A stretch of DNA of 22,481 bases from JBJXGF01 sp046153015 (GTDB lineage Bacteria; Actinomycetota; Acidimicrobiia; Acidimicrobiales; CAIXPF01), in NCBI GenBank assembly GCA_046153015.1, contig JBJXGF010000017.1, positions 1 to 22,481 on the forward strand. The letters run 5' to 3'. The notes under the pieces are model-generated. The model was not told the origin of the DNA. It did not search any database and saw only the letters and a list, made by a program, of their open reading frames with translations. The translations under genes and the position numbers were made by a program. This document shows, piece by piece, positions 1 through 7,610 of the stretch. Numbering within the stretch: position 1 is the first letter of the stretch; every line of letters begins with the position of its first letter.

Positions 1-218
1 CTGGCCGGCGCTCGGCGCGCAACGCCTGTCCTACCGGCGTCGGGTCGGGCCCGGCCGGGCGCCGCGGGGCGCGGCCGGGGCGGCTGCTGCCCCCCGCCGC
101 TGTCGTCGAACCGATCCACCGACCCGAACCTCGTCTCCCCGCCACTGCGCGCGTGACCTGCACTGAGAGATGTCGGCTGCGCGCGGCTCGAGGTCAAGCG
201 CGTCCTTGCGCAGACGCG
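1..218. other. Left edge, coding status undecided
   Basis: All three forward frames are open across the first 150 bases, as is common at this G+C content, so the stretch cannot be assigned with confidence. Forward frame 2 (stop at 164-166) has a high G/C third position over its first 80 bases and reads as an Arg-rich tail, so it may be the end of a plus-strand gene whose body lies left of the window. Nothing else recognisable was found. Confidence 0.2.
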
Positions 219-250
219 CCGACGGAGGCGGCCGCAGCCGCCTCCGTCGG
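219..250 (-). terminator. Perfect 14-bp hairpin after mscL
   Basis: Bases 219-232 (CCGACGGAGGCGGC) are the exact reverse complement of 237-250, with a 4-base loop (CGCA). The hairpin starts 15 bases beyond the mscL stop codon. No T-run follows on the minus strand, so if it terminates transcription it does so without a U-tract, which is often proposed for high-G+C actinobacteria. It may also serve a gene arriving from the left on the plus strand. Confidence 0.7.
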
Positions 251-265
251 GTCAGGGAGCAGGGA

Positions 266-628
266 TCAGCGGCGGGCCAGCAGGTCGCGGATCTCGGTGA
301 GGAGCTCGGCCTCGCTCGGCGGGGCGGCCGCGTCCTCCTGGGCCTTCTTGAAGCGGTTGTACGCCTTGACCACGAGGAACATCACGAAGCCGACGACGAC
401 GAAGTTGATGATCTTGTCGATGAACGCGCCGTACTCGAACACGGCGTCGTTGATCGTGAAGGTGAGCGCGGCGAGGCTCGTGTCGCCGGCGAACATCGAG
501 ATGAACGGGCTCACGAGGCCCTCGGTGAACGCCGTGACCACGGCCGTGAACGCGAGACCCATCACGAACGCCACCGCCAATTCGATGAAGTTCGCTTTGG
601 TCAAGAAGTCCTTGAATTCCTGGATCAC
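266..628 (-). CDS. mscL: Large-conductance mechanosensitive channel MscL
   Basis: This 120-residue inner-membrane protein forms the homopentameric emergency valve that opens under membrane tension during osmotic downshock. The start is GTG at 628, with a GAGGGAG ribosome site about 8 bases upstream, giving IQEFKDFL, the amphipathic N-terminal helix typical of MscL. TM1 (about residues 15-40) carries the small-residue gate stretch AVAFVMGLAF. TM2 (about 70-92) ends in VVKAYNRFKK. The C-terminal bundle ends in LLTEIRDLLARR, nearly the same as the E. coli tail LLTEIRDLLKEQ. Length is normal for the family. An in-frame open extension upstream is only antisense to the ligase gene. The 167-bp gap to the ligase stop holds the promoter, but no convincing -35/-10 pair was recognised. 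A strong hairpin follows the gene. Confidence 0.96.
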   Translation of the reverse strand: MIQEFKDFLTKANFIELAVAFVMGLAFTAVVTAFTEGLVSPFISMFAGDTSLAALTFTINDAVFEYGAFIDKIINFVVVGFVMFLVVKAYNRFKKAQEDAAAPPSEAELLTEIRDLLARR

Positions 629-795
629 TGGTTTGCTCCCTCGGTCGGCTTCGCCCGGTGCAATGCTCACTGACGCGTTCCGTGCCCAGAAGGTTTCGCG
701 TCCGGTTGTTACAGCCTGATGACACTGTACGGCGCTGGTGATTTCCGGCGCCTCGCGCGACTGTAGGCGGCGGTCCGGGCACGTTGCGGGATGCC

Positions 796-1779
796 CTACG
801 GCTGCTCGCGCACCACCTCGGACGGGGCCTTGTCCAGGCGTTGGCCGGCGTAGGAGGGGTGGCGCAGCCGGCCGTCCTCGGTCCACTCGCCGTACTCCAC
901 CTCGACCACCAGCTCGGGCCGGACCCAACGGGCGTCGGCGGCAAAGAGCGGCGGGGGCGCCGGGTCGAACGGGCAGCTCGCCTGGGCCCGTGCGGCGAGC
1001 TCGGCGCCGAGGCGGCGCAGCTCCGCGTCGCTGAAGCCGGCGCCCACCCGCCCCGCGAAGCGCAACGGCGAGCCGGCGGCGGGCGTCTCGTGCACGCCGA
1101 CCAGCAGCGAGCCGAGCGTGCCGGCCCGCCGCCCCTGCCCGGGCGCCCAGCCCCCCACCACGAGCTCCTGGCGGCGGCGCAGCTTGATCTTCAGCCAGGT
1201 GCGGGCCCGCCGGCCGGGCACGTACGGGCTGTCGACCCGCTTGGCCACGAGGCCCTCGAGGCCCTGCTCGGCCACCGCCTCGTACAGGGCCCGGCCCTCG
1301 CCCACGTGGTGGGCCGGCGCCCGCCAGAAGCGCCCGTCGTGCACCACCTCGGCCAGCAGGCGCCGGCGGGTGAGGTACGGGAGCGTGATGGCGTCGTCGC
1401 CGTTGAACGAGAGCAGGTCGAACACCTGGTAGACGACCGGGTTCTCCGCCGCCCGACGAGCGGCCTCGCCGCGGTCGGCCACGTGCATGCGCTGCTGGAG
1501 GCGGCCGAACGAGGGCCGGCCCGACGCGTCGAGCGCCACCACCTCGCCGTCGAGGATGGCGGGGCGGCCGGGGACCGCCTCGGCCAGGCCCGACAGCTCG
1601 GGGAAGCTGGCCGTGCAGTCGGCCAGGTTCGCGCTCTGCAGGCGGACCCCACCGGCCCCGTCGAGGTGGGCCAGCACCCGCATGCCGTCCCATTTCACCT
1701 CGTAGGCCCAGCCGTCGTCGCTCGCCGGCAGCAGACCGGGCACGGCCTTCATCGGGGGGACGGGGAAGTGCAGCGGCAT
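796..1779 (-). CDS. ATP-dependent DNA ligase (LigD ligase-domain / LigC type)
   Basis: This 327-residue protein seals nicks by transferring AMP from ATP to a lysine and then to the DNA 5' phosphate. Nucleotidyltransferase motifs are in order: motif I KWDGMR with adenylated Lys29, LDGEVVALD around 76-84 (Glu79), the aromatic VFDLLSFNG region around 117-125, motif IV GLVAKR (Lys180), and motif V WLKIK (Lys197 and Lys199). An OB-fold follows, containing GRVGAGFSD and ending near a WVRPELVVEVEYGEWT block typical of LigD/LigC ligase domains. No polymerase or phosphoesterase domain is attached, so it is a stand-alone enzyme. It begins 22 bases after the SDR stop and is probably co-transcribed. No Ku gene is visible, so a role in end joining cannot be claimed; repair with the upstream polymerase is an inference. 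ATG at 1779 fits the family N-terminus; Met10 is an alternative start. Confidence 0.92.
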   Translation of the reverse strand: MPLHFPVPPMKAVPGLLPASDDGWAYEVKWDGMRVLAHLDGAGGVRLQSANLADCTASFPELSGLAEAVPGRPAILDGEVVALDASGRPSFGRLQQRMHVADRGEAARRAAENPVVYQVFDLLSFNGDDAITLPYLTRRRLLAEVVHDGRFWRAPAHHVGEGRALYEAVAEQGLEGLVAKRVDSPYVPGRRARTWLKIKLRRRQELVVGGWAPGQGRRAGTLGSLLVGVHETPAAGSPLRFAGRVGAGFSDAELRRLGAELAARAQASCPFDPAPPPLFAADARWVRPELVVEVEYGEWTEDGRLRHPSYAGQRLDKAPSEVVREQP

Positions 1780-1801
1780 CAGGGCCAGGATGGCCCGGCG
1801 C

Positions 1802-2695
1802 TCACGAACGGGGCCGGATGTCGACGCCGAAGGCGTCGCTGAAGGTGTCGTAGTACTCGGCGTCGGATTCGATGGCGCCGAGGGCCACCCACTCCTCGTC
1901 GCTCATGCGGGCCCGGCCCTCGAGCAGCTCGCGCCCGCCCCACGAGCAGCTGTAGCGCAGCTTCGGGGCGTCGGTCGTGACCGCGTGGTGCACGAGCTCG
2001 GCCACCTCCTCGGCCGGCGTGGCGTCGGGGATGCCGGCGGCGTAGAACTGGAAAAGGCGGCGGTAGTGGGCGTCGTAGGCCCCGGTGTCGTTCGGGGCGT
2101 CCTTGTTCTTGGCGAAGATCGCCGACTTGGTGATGCCCGGCTCGAGGGCCGCCACGCGGATCCCGAACGGCGCCAGCTCCTGCGCCAGGCCCTCGGTCAG
2201 CGCCTCGGCCGCCCACTTCGACACGTAGTACGGGGACTGGGCGATCGCCGCGATCCGCCCGGTGATCGAGGTGATGTTGACGATGGCGCCGCTGCGGCGG
2301 GCCCGCATCTGGGGCAGCACGGCCTGGATGCAGCGGATGGCGCCGTACACGTTGGCGTCCATCACCTGCTGGTACTGCTCGATCGAGCACTCCTCGGTCA
2401 CCCCGTTGCCGCCCACGCCGGCGTTGTTCACCAGCACGTCGATGCGGCCGGCGGCGGCGGTGACCTCCTCCACCGCCCGGCGGACCGACGCGTCGTCCAC
2501 CACGTCGAGCTCCACGAGCCCGGGCTTCACGCCGGCCGCCGCCGCCATGTCGTGGAGCTTGTCGGCCTTGGCGAGGTCACGCATCGAGGCCCAGACCCGC
2601 CAGCCCTTCTCCGAGAGGCGAACCGCGCAGGCGCGGCCGATGCCGGTGCTGGCGCCGGTGACGAGACAGACGGGCGGGTCGGGAAGGGCGGCCAT
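1802..2695 (-). CDS. Short-chain dehydrogenase/reductase (SDR)
   Basis: This 297-residue NAD(P)-dependent oxidoreductase of the classical SDR family has a Rossmann nucleotide-binding motif TGASTGIG at 13-20, the structural NNAG motif, and the catalytic Ser143, Tyr156 and Lys160 (YYVSK). An Arg shortly after the second strand (SMRD) hints at NADP(H) preference. After the core comes a C-terminal extension of about 50 residues (ESDAEYYDTFSDAFG), so the protein is slightly longer than the usual 250. The substrate cannot be read from the sequence. It starts 25 bases after the polymerase stop and precedes the ligase by 22 bases. It also has its own -10-like box 8 bases ahead of the ATG, so it may be transcribed both alone and with the polymerase. 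Confidence 0.93.
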   Translation of the reverse strand: MAALPDPPVCLVTGASTGIGRACAVRLSEKGWRVWASMRDLAKADKLHDMAAAAGVKPGLVELDVVDDASVRRAVEEVTAAAGRIDVLVNNAGVGGNGVTEECSIEQYQQVMDANVYGAIRCIQAVLPQMRARRSGAIVNITSITGRIAAIAQSPYYVSKWAAEALTEGLAQELAPFGIRVAALEPGITKSAIFAKNKDAPNDTGAYDAHYRRLFQFYAAGIPDATPAEEVAELVHHAVTTDAPKLRYSCSWGGRELLEGRARMSDEEWVALGAIESDAEYYDTFSDAFGVDIRPRS

Positions 2696-2703
2696 GGGCG
2701 CCG

Positions 2704-2709
2704 AGCCTA
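2704..2709 (-). promoter_or_regulatory. -10 box for leaderless SDR mRNA
   Basis: On the minus strand TAGGCT (TANNNT class) stands 8 bases before the ATG at 2695, which would put transcription start at or next to the start codon. It lies in the 25-bp gap behind the polymerase gene. No Shine-Dalgarno sequence is present. Confidence 0.5.
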
Positions 2710-2720
2710 CGCGGGGCCGC

Positions 2721-5120
2721 TCACACCCGCTCGATCACGTCGGCCTCGGCGAGCGAGGTGCGCACGTCGGCGTCGGCGCGGGCGGCCACGTCGGGGCAGA
2801 AGCGGGCGAAGGCCTCCTCCATCGCCGTCTTGAGCAGCCGGGCCACCTCGGGCCCCTCGGCCCGCGGGCATTCGAGCACGATCGAGTCGTGCACGGTCTG
2901 CACCGGGGCCACCTGCTCCCGATCGGCCAGCCGCTCCCACACGAGCGCGTAGGCGGCGAGCATGGCGTCGGCCACGCCCCCTTGGATCGGGGCGTTGCGG
3001 AAGGCGTTGCCGGCCAGCGTGATCCGCTCCGCCAGGGCCCGGTCGAGCAGGCGGGCGACCGCGGCCGGCCCCATCGCCGCCTGCAGGTGGTCCACGTAGG
3101 CGCGGCGCAGCTCCCGGTCCTCGAACACCTTGGTGAGCGCCGCGTCTCGGCGGGGCGAGCCGTCGGGCTCGGCCAGCGCCACGCCCCTCGCAGCGGCGAA
3201 CGAGTCCCGCGCCGCCCGGGGCGCCGCCTTGGCGGAGCGGGCGGCGATGAGCGCCGCGCTGAGCAGCAGCCGGTCGGTGTGCACGTTGAACTGCCGCCGT
3301 CGCCCCGCCAGCGTGTAGGAGCACCAGGTGAGCGGCGCGCCCCCCTCGACCAGCACCACCGCCTCCTCGTAGCCGAGCACCCGGGCGATCGCCGCGGCGC
3401 GCTCGGCCAGCGCGGCCGGCTCGGTTTCCCCACCTGGCGGCGGCTCGGCCAGCTCGTGGGGGCTCGGCCAGCGGCGGTGGAGCTGGCGGAACTCCCGTCG
3501 GCGGCGGCTGAGCTCGCCGAACTCGGCGTGCAGCGCCAGCGTGGCCGGCCAGTCGGGCGGCGGCGGGGAGGCGGCGAACGAGGCGATGCGGCGGTCCTGC
3601 TCGGCCAGCCAGGCGGCGACCCCGGGGAACGCTTCGAGATAGGCGTCGAGCAGGCGGCGGGCCTGCTCGAGGGTGGTCGGCATCCCCCCGAGGGTCAGGC
3701 TGCGGCTGAGCGCCTGGGGCCCGAGCCCGTAGACGATGCCGAAGTTGATGGTCTTGGCCTGCGAGCGCAGCGCCGCCCAGCGCAGCGGGTCGGCGGCGGC
3801 CTCGGCCGCCATGTCCACCTCGAACATGCGCTCGGCGGTGCGCACGTGGATGTCGGCGCCGGCCGCGAACGCCGCGCGAGCCGCCTGGTCGCCCGACACC
3901 TGGGCCAGCCAGCGCAGCTCGGCCTGGGAGAGGTCGGCGCACACGAAGACCCGGTCGGCCCGACCCGGGCGCAGGTGCGGCTTCATCTCCGGGGCGAGGT
4001 TCTGGGCGTTGGGCCGCCGGCTGGCCAGGCGCCCCGTGTTCACCCCGACCACCTGCACGTACTGCGGGCGGATCCGCCCGTCGGGGTGCACGAACTCGGC
4101 CAGGTTCGCGCCGTAGGTGCTGAGGATCTTGGCGTGCTCTCGTTGCTCCACCAGGGCGGCGGCGAGGGGGCCGCCGATCTCGCGCAGGGCGGCGGCGTCG
4201 AGCGTGTCGAGCTCGTCGAGGGGGCGGGCGGCGCCGAACGCGGCGGCGGTGTAGGCGTGCACCTCGGCCGCCGCCCACCGGTTGAGCGCCGCCTTGGCCT
4301 CGCGCTCCGAGCCCGGGTTCCAGGTGGGCTCGGGCCACGGCGAGAAGAGGCTGCCCTGCCCGCCGCCGGTGAGCTCGGCGATGCGTCCGAGCGCCGCGCC
4401 CAGCGCGTGCTCCCGGGCGGCCAGGTGCGCGGCCCAGCTCGCCCAGTCGATCGGCAGCCCGGCCCGTTCCATGTGGTCGAGCAGCGGGCGGGCCGCCATC
4501 TCCAGCTCCGCCACCGCCTCGAGGCCGTCCCGGGCGAGGCGGCGGCGCAGCTCGTCGCCGATCCAGAGGGTCTCGACCGCGTCGGCGGCGGCGTAGGCCA
4601 CCTGCTCGGCGCTGAGCTCGCCCCGCTCGGTGAAGGACAGCTGGATCGTGCCCTTGCCCTCGGCCGCCACCCCCAGGTACCGCTCGCAGGCCCAGGCCAG
4701 GCTGTGGTACCAGCCGAAGCCGGTCATGCCTTGGTGCAGCACCGCGTCGGCGAGCTGGCAGTCCCACCAGCGGATCCCGCCGCGCCGGCCCCGGCCGGCG
4801 GGGCCGAACACGGCGTCGTCGGTCACCCGGGCGTCGAAGGTGGCGTTCCAGGCGTCGGCGGCGACCCCGTCGAAGATCGGCGCGAGCTGCGCCGGGTCGA
4901 GGTCGCGCACGTCGACCACCCACGCCTGCTCCGCCCCGGCGCCGTCGCGCAACGCGGCGGAGAGCACGCGCAGGGGGCCGCGGCCCTCGGGCTCGAAGCA
5001 GGTCTCGGTGTCGATCGCCGCCCGCGCCGCCGCCCGCACCGCGGCGCCGAGCCCGGCCAGCTCGGCGGCCCGGGTGACGAGCCGGACCGGCACCTGCCTC
5101 GGGTCACGCGCCGGGTTCAC
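2721..5120 (-). CDS. A-family DNA polymerase with 3'-5' exonuclease, large fingers insertions
   Basis: This 799-residue DNA polymerase lacks the 5' nuclease of PolA. The DEDDy proofreading domain looks intact: Asp37/Glu39 (IDTET), Asn92/Asp96 (NATFD) and Tyr176/Asp180 (YAAAD). Polymerase motif A is ADLSQAELR (Asp396). Motif B, the O-helix, is RSQAKTINFGIVYG, with Arg452, Lys456, Phe460 and Tyr464 matching E. coli Arg754, Lys758, Phe762 and Tyr766. NAPIQG holds Gln713 and motif C is VHDS (Asp745). The usual Glu after the motif C Asp is Ser746 here. Tyr464 to Asp745 spans 281 residues against 116 in E. coli Pol I, because of about 88 extra residues before GRRR (Gly606) and about 78 after it. 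GTG at 5120 was chosen because it has TAACAA 7 bases upstream and GAGAGG next to it, and because further upstream would run over the divergent lipoprotein gene. GTG codons a little downstream are possible alternatives. It is the first gene of the polymerase-SDR-ligase run. Confidence 0.93.
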   Translation of the reverse strand: MNPARDPRQVPVRLVTRAAELAGLGAAVRAAARAAIDTETCFEPEGRGPLRVLSAALRDGAGAEQAWVVDVRDLDPAQLAPIFDGVAADAWNATFDARVTDDAVFGPAGRGRRGGIRWWDCQLADAVLHQGMTGFGWYHSLAWACERYLGVAAEGKGTIQLSFTERGELSAEQVAYAAADAVETLWIGDELRRRLARDGLEAVAELEMAARPLLDHMERAGLPIDWASWAAHLAAREHALGAALGRIAELTGGGQGSLFSPWPEPTWNPGSEREAKAALNRWAAAEVHAYTAAAFGAARPLDELDTLDAAALREIGGPLAAALVEQREHAKILSTYGANLAEFVHPDGRIRPQYVQVVGVNTGRLASRRPNAQNLAPEMKPHLRPGRADRVFVCADLSQAELRWLAQVSGDQAARAAFAAGADIHVRTAERMFEVDMAAEAAADPLRWAALRSQAKTINFGIVYGLGPQALSRSLTLGGMPTTLEQARRLLDAYLEAFPGVAAWLAEQDRRIASFAASPPPPDWPATLALHAEFGELSRRRREFRQLHRRWPSPHELAEPPPGGETEPAALAERAAAIARVLGYEEAVVLVEGGAPLTWCSYTLAGRRRQFNVHTDRLLLSAALIAARSAKAAPRAARDSFAAARGVALAEPDGSPRRDAALTKVFEDRELRRAYVDHLQAAMGPAAVARLLDRALAERITLAGNAFRNAPIQGGVADAMLAAYALVWERLADREQVAPVQTVHDSIVLECPRAEGPEVARLLKTAMEEAFARFCPDVAARADADVRTSLAEADVIERV

Positions 5121-5205
5121 CCTCTCGTTGTTACCACGGCGCTGAGACAGCCGGCCCCCAACCCGAGCTAGGCGCGACCGCTCATTCACATATCGCGCGT
5201 TATCA

Positions 5206-5239
5206 ACCACATTGCGTGGTGAAGTGTCAGTGGTGAAGT
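5206..5239. promoter_or_regulatory. Possible operator in divergent intergenic region
   Basis: The 142-bp gap between the divergent polymerase and lipoprotein genes contains an A+T-richer patch (5190-5245). Within it, ACCAC (5206-5210) and GTGGT (5216-5220) form an inverted repeat with a 5-base spacer. The decamer GTGGTGAAGT occurs twice in direct orientation (5216-5225 and 5230-5239, 14-bp period). This looks like a regulator site, but no regulator gene is adjacent and the binding protein is unknown. Confidence 0.4.
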
Positions 5240-5241
5240 AT
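5236..5241 (+). promoter_or_regulatory. Candidate -10 box for lipoprotein gene
   Basis: AAGTAT at 5236-5241 lies 18 bases after a TTGCGT (-35-like) at 5212-5217. It would start a short leader containing AGGAG (5251-5255), 7 bases ahead of the ATG at 5263. The boxes overlap the repeated decamers, so a bound regulator would compete with RNA polymerase. This is a motif-level guess only. Confidence 0.3.
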
Positions 5242-5262
5242 CGCCGCGCCAGGAGCCGCCGC

Positions 5263-6279
5263 ATGTCCGCCCGCAAGACCTTGGCCCTCGCGGCCGCCCT
5301 CGGCCTCGCCGTCAGCACCGCCGCCTGCGGCCCCAGCTCGAGCTCGGCCACGCCCGGCGCCGAGAGCGGGGCGTCGAGCACCGCCGCGCCGGCGCCGACG
5401 GGGTCCACCTCCACCTCGGCCACGAGCCCGGCCGGTTCAGACGGGGGGGCGGAACGGACCGCGCCCGGCCCCTCCACGCCCCTCACTCCCCCGAGCGTCC
5501 AGCCCGCCGTGCCCGCCGTGCCCGCCGTGCTGGCCAAGGCCGCCGAGCGCACCACTGCGGCCGAAACCGCCCGGTTCACGCTCCGCGAATCGGTCACGAT
5601 GCCGGGCGAGGGGGCGATCGAGCTCGTCGGCGAGGGCGAGTACGTCGACGGCGGCAACTCGCTGCGCCTCTCGCTCACCGTGTCGGGCGGCCCGATCGAC
5701 GCGTCCGCGGGTGAGCGGGCCACGGTCGAGCTGATCAAGGTCGGCAACGACCTGTACCTCGGCGGCGGCCCCTTCGCCGCCATCGGGGGCGCGCGCTATG
5801 TGCGCACCGAGTCGGGCGAGCTGGGCGCGGGCGCCGCCGGGTTCGGCCAGAGCGACCCGCGGGCCTTTCTCGGGTTCCTGCGCGGCGGGCGGGCCGAGGT
5901 GGAGACCGTCGGCCCGGACACCGTCCGCGGCATCGCCACCCAGCATCTCCGCGTGACCCTCGGCGTCGAGGACCTGCGGGTGCTCCTCGCCGACCACGCC
6001 TTCTCCGCCGAGGAGGCGGGCACGCTCGCCGAGCTGCTCAACCCGCTCGCCTCCGCCCCCGGCGAGACCGGCTTCGTGCTCGAGGTGTGGGTGGACGACG
6101 AGGACCTCGTGCGCCGCATGGATCTCGACCTCACGATCGCCGAGCCCGCTTCGGGCCACGCGGTCGGCATCGAGGCCCGCGTCGAGTACTTCGACTTCGA
6201 CGCGCCGATCACGGTGGCGGCGCCCCACGCCGACGAGGTGGCCGACCTGTCGAGGCTCAACCTCGGCCTCGGCGGCTGA
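5263..6279 (+). CDS. Secreted lipoprotein, LppX/LprAFG- or LolA-like fold likely
   Basis: This 338-residue protein starts at the ATG at 5263, 7 bases after AGGAG; an in-frame GTG upstream would add 17 charged residues ahead of the signal peptide and is unlikely. The n-region MSARK, a hydrophobic Ala/Leu stretch and lipobox STAAC (Cys near residue 22) mark it as a membrane-anchored lipoprotein. A Ser/Thr/Ala/Pro-rich linker to about residue 95 follows, including a PAV triplet repeat. The globular part (about 100-335) has alternating beta strands of the kind ARFTLRESV, VELIKVGNDLYL, TQHLRVTL and VLEVWVDDEDLVRRMDLDL. That pattern resembles mycobacterial LppX/LprG and LolA-type lipid-binding half-barrels, but the assignment rests on pattern only. 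It converges on the aminotransferase gene with a shared hairpin between them. Confidence 0.85.
   Translation: MSARKTLALAAALGLAVSTAACGPSSSSATPGAESGASSTAAPAPTGSTSTSATSPAGSDGGAERTAPGPSTPLTPPSVQPAVPAVPAVLAKAAERTTAAETARFTLRESVTMPGEGAIELVGEGEYVDGGNSLRLSLTVSGGPIDASAGERATVELIKVGNDLYLGGGPFAAIGGARYVRTESGELGAGAAGFGQSDPRAFLGFLRGGRAEVETVGPDTVRGIATQHLRVTLGVEDLRVLLADHAFSAEEAGTLAELLNPLASAPGETGFVLEVWVDDEDLVRRMDLDLTIAEPASGHAVGIEARVEYFDFDAPITVAAPHADEVADLSRLNLGLGG
5503..5529 (+). repeat. Three exact 9-bp tandem copies (CCCGCCGTG)
   Basis: Copies at 5503-5511, 5512-5520 and 5521-5529 are identical and in frame, encoding Pro-Ala-Val three times at the end of the lipoprotein linker. Copy number could vary between strains by slippage without shifting the frame. 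Confidence 0.9.
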
Positions 6280-6286
6280 GCATCCG

Positions 6287-6309
6287 GGGCTGAGCGGCCG
6301 GCTCAGCCC
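6287..6309. terminator. Bidirectional hairpin between convergent genes
   Basis: GGGCTGAGC (6287-6295) pairs exactly with GCTCAGCCC (6301-6309) around a 5-base loop. It begins 8 bases after the lipoprotein stop and includes the last codons and stop of the converging aminotransferase gene. There is no U-tract on either side. Position and symmetry make a shared terminator likely. Confidence 0.6.
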
Positions 6310-7559
6310 ACGGTGCGGGCCACGTCGGCCATCGCCGCTCCAGCCCGGTCGACCGCCTCGGCGAGGTGGTCGTCGCCGAGCACGGTCGACAGGGCCATGA
6401 GCCCCCGGCCCGAGAAGAACAGCCCGTGGTTCAGGGCGGCGAGGTGGAACAGGTGGGCGAGGTGGCCGTCGGTCCGCTCCAGACGGGCCGACGGCGCCTC
6501 CGCGGCGAAGAACACCTGGACGAGCGAGCCGGCGTGGTTGACCGAGAAGGGCAGCCCGACCCGCGCCGCCGCCGCACGCAGCCCGGCCACGAGCACCTCG
6601 GCCTGGGCGTGCATCCGCTCGATCCGCTCCGCCGTGAGGTGGCGCAGCGACACGAGGCCGGCGGCGGCGGTCAGCGGGTTGCCGTTGAACGTGCCCGAGT
6701 GGAACACCCGGGGGTTGTCGGGATGGGTGACCGCCAGCAGCTCGCGCCGGCCCCCGATCGCGCCCACCGGCAGCCCGCCGCCGATGATCTTGCCGAGCGC
6801 GGTGAGATCGGGCGGGGCGTCGTGGAGCGCCTGCGCCCCGCCGACGGCGAGGCGCAGCGTGATCACCTCGTCGAGCACGAACAGCGCGCCGGCGGCGTGG
6901 GCGGCGGCGCGCACCCGCTCCAGGAAGCCGGGCGGGCTGGCGATCAGCCCGGCCGAACCCATGACCGGCTCCAGGATCACGCACGCGATCTCCGCGCCCT
7001 GCCGATCGAGCACCGCCTCGAAGCCGGCCGCGTCGCCGAAGGGCGCGAGCAGCGTGTCGTGCTCCTCGTGCCCGAAGAAGCCGAGCTCGAAATCCTCGAG
7101 GCTGCCGTGATAGCCGTAGCGGGCCATCAGCACCTTGCGCCGCCCGGTGACCGCCCGGGAGATGGCCGCCGCGAGCATGGTGGCCTCGGTCCCGCTGTTG
7201 GTGAAGCGCAGCTGCTCGATCGAGGGCGCCCGACAGGCGATCTCCTCGGCCAGCTCGAGCTGGGCTTCGTTGCGGGCCGGCCAGGCCGTGCCTCTCGCCG
7301 CCTGACGGGTGATCGCCTCGACGATGGGCGGGTACGCGTTGCCGTGGACGAGGCTCGTGAAGTTGCCGATCAGGTCGAGATAGCCGCGCCCATCGACGTC
7401 GAAGACGTGGGGCCCCTCGGCCCGTTCGAGCGTGAGCGGGTACGGCAGGTGGTGCCCGGCCGCCCGGGTGTCGCCCCCAGGGAGGCGGACGCAGGCCCGC
7501 TCGGCGAGCGCGGCCGAACGCGGGGTCAGCGCGCGGTAGGTCTGCTCGATGGGGTTCAT
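6303..7559 (-). CDS. Class III aminotransferase, glutamate-1-semialdehyde aminomutase-like
   Basis: This 418-residue PLP enzyme of aminotransferase class III (fold type I) has RLPGGDTRA and the HVFDVDGRGYLDLIGN block near the N-terminus, as in HemL. NSGTEATMLA is the phosphate-binding loop and ARYGYHGS follows. FVLDEVITLR holds the PLP-binding Asp, Lys257 in ALGKIIGGG forms the Schiff base, and HSGTFNGNPL precedes the small domain. These match the HemL subfamily, but several actinobacterial paralogues of unknown substrate share them and no other haem genes are nearby, so hemL proper is not claimed. ATG at 7559 is supported by TAGGGT 6 bases upstream. It is divergent from the M20 peptidase gene, which might act on a related amino compound (inference). 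Confidence 0.9.
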   Translation of the reverse strand: MNPIEQTYRALTPRSAALAERACVRLPGGDTRAAGHHLPYPLTLERAEGPHVFDVDGRGYLDLIGNFTSLVHGNAYPPIVEAITRQAARGTAWPARNEAQLELAEEIACRAPSIEQLRFTNSGTEATMLAAAISRAVTGRRKVLMARYGYHGSLEDFELGFFGHEEHDTLLAPFGDAAGFEAVLDRQGAEIACVILEPVMGSAGLIASPPGFLERVRAAAHAAGALFVLDEVITLRLAVGGAQALHDAPPDLTALGKIIGGGLPVGAIGGRRELLAVTHPDNPRVFHSGTFNGNPLTAAAGLVSLRHLTAERIERMHAQAEVLVAGLRAAAARVGLPFSVNHAGSLVQVFFAAEAPSARLERTDGHLAHLFHLAALNHGLFFSGRGLMALSTVLGDDHLAEAVDRAGAAMADVARTVG

Positions 7560-7565
7560 CGCCCG

Positions 7566-7571
7566 ACCCTA
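7566..7571 (-). promoter_or_regulatory. -10 box for leaderless aminotransferase mRNA
   Basis: The minus strand reads TAGGGT, then six bases, then ATG at 7559. No Shine-Dalgarno sequence is present, so the mRNA probably starts at the ATG. Confidence 0.55.
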
Positions 7572-7598
7572 GCCGGGCGCCCGACGCGCCAGCCGCGC

Positions 7599-7604
7599 GA
7601 TGCT
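7599..7604 (+). promoter_or_regulatory. Weak -10-like box before M20 gene
   Basis: GATGCT stands 6 bases before the GTG at 7611. It keeps the A at position 2 and T at position 6 of TANNNT and has the same spacing as stronger boxes elsewhere in the window. It supports the GTG start and a leaderless mRNA, with low certainty. Confidence 0.3.
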
Positions 7605-7610
7605 GGCGGG

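Noticed and set aside
2262..5171. 969-codon plus-strand frame across the polymerase gene
   Set aside because: It is antisense to a clear polymerase with all motifs. It is Gly/Arg/His-rich, as expected for a shadow frame in high-G+C DNA.
5121..5783. Upstream extension of the polymerase reading frame
   Set aside because: It is antisense to the lipoprotein gene, with Ser/Pro/Ala-rich shadow sequence. The exonuclease domain starts close to the GTG at 5120.
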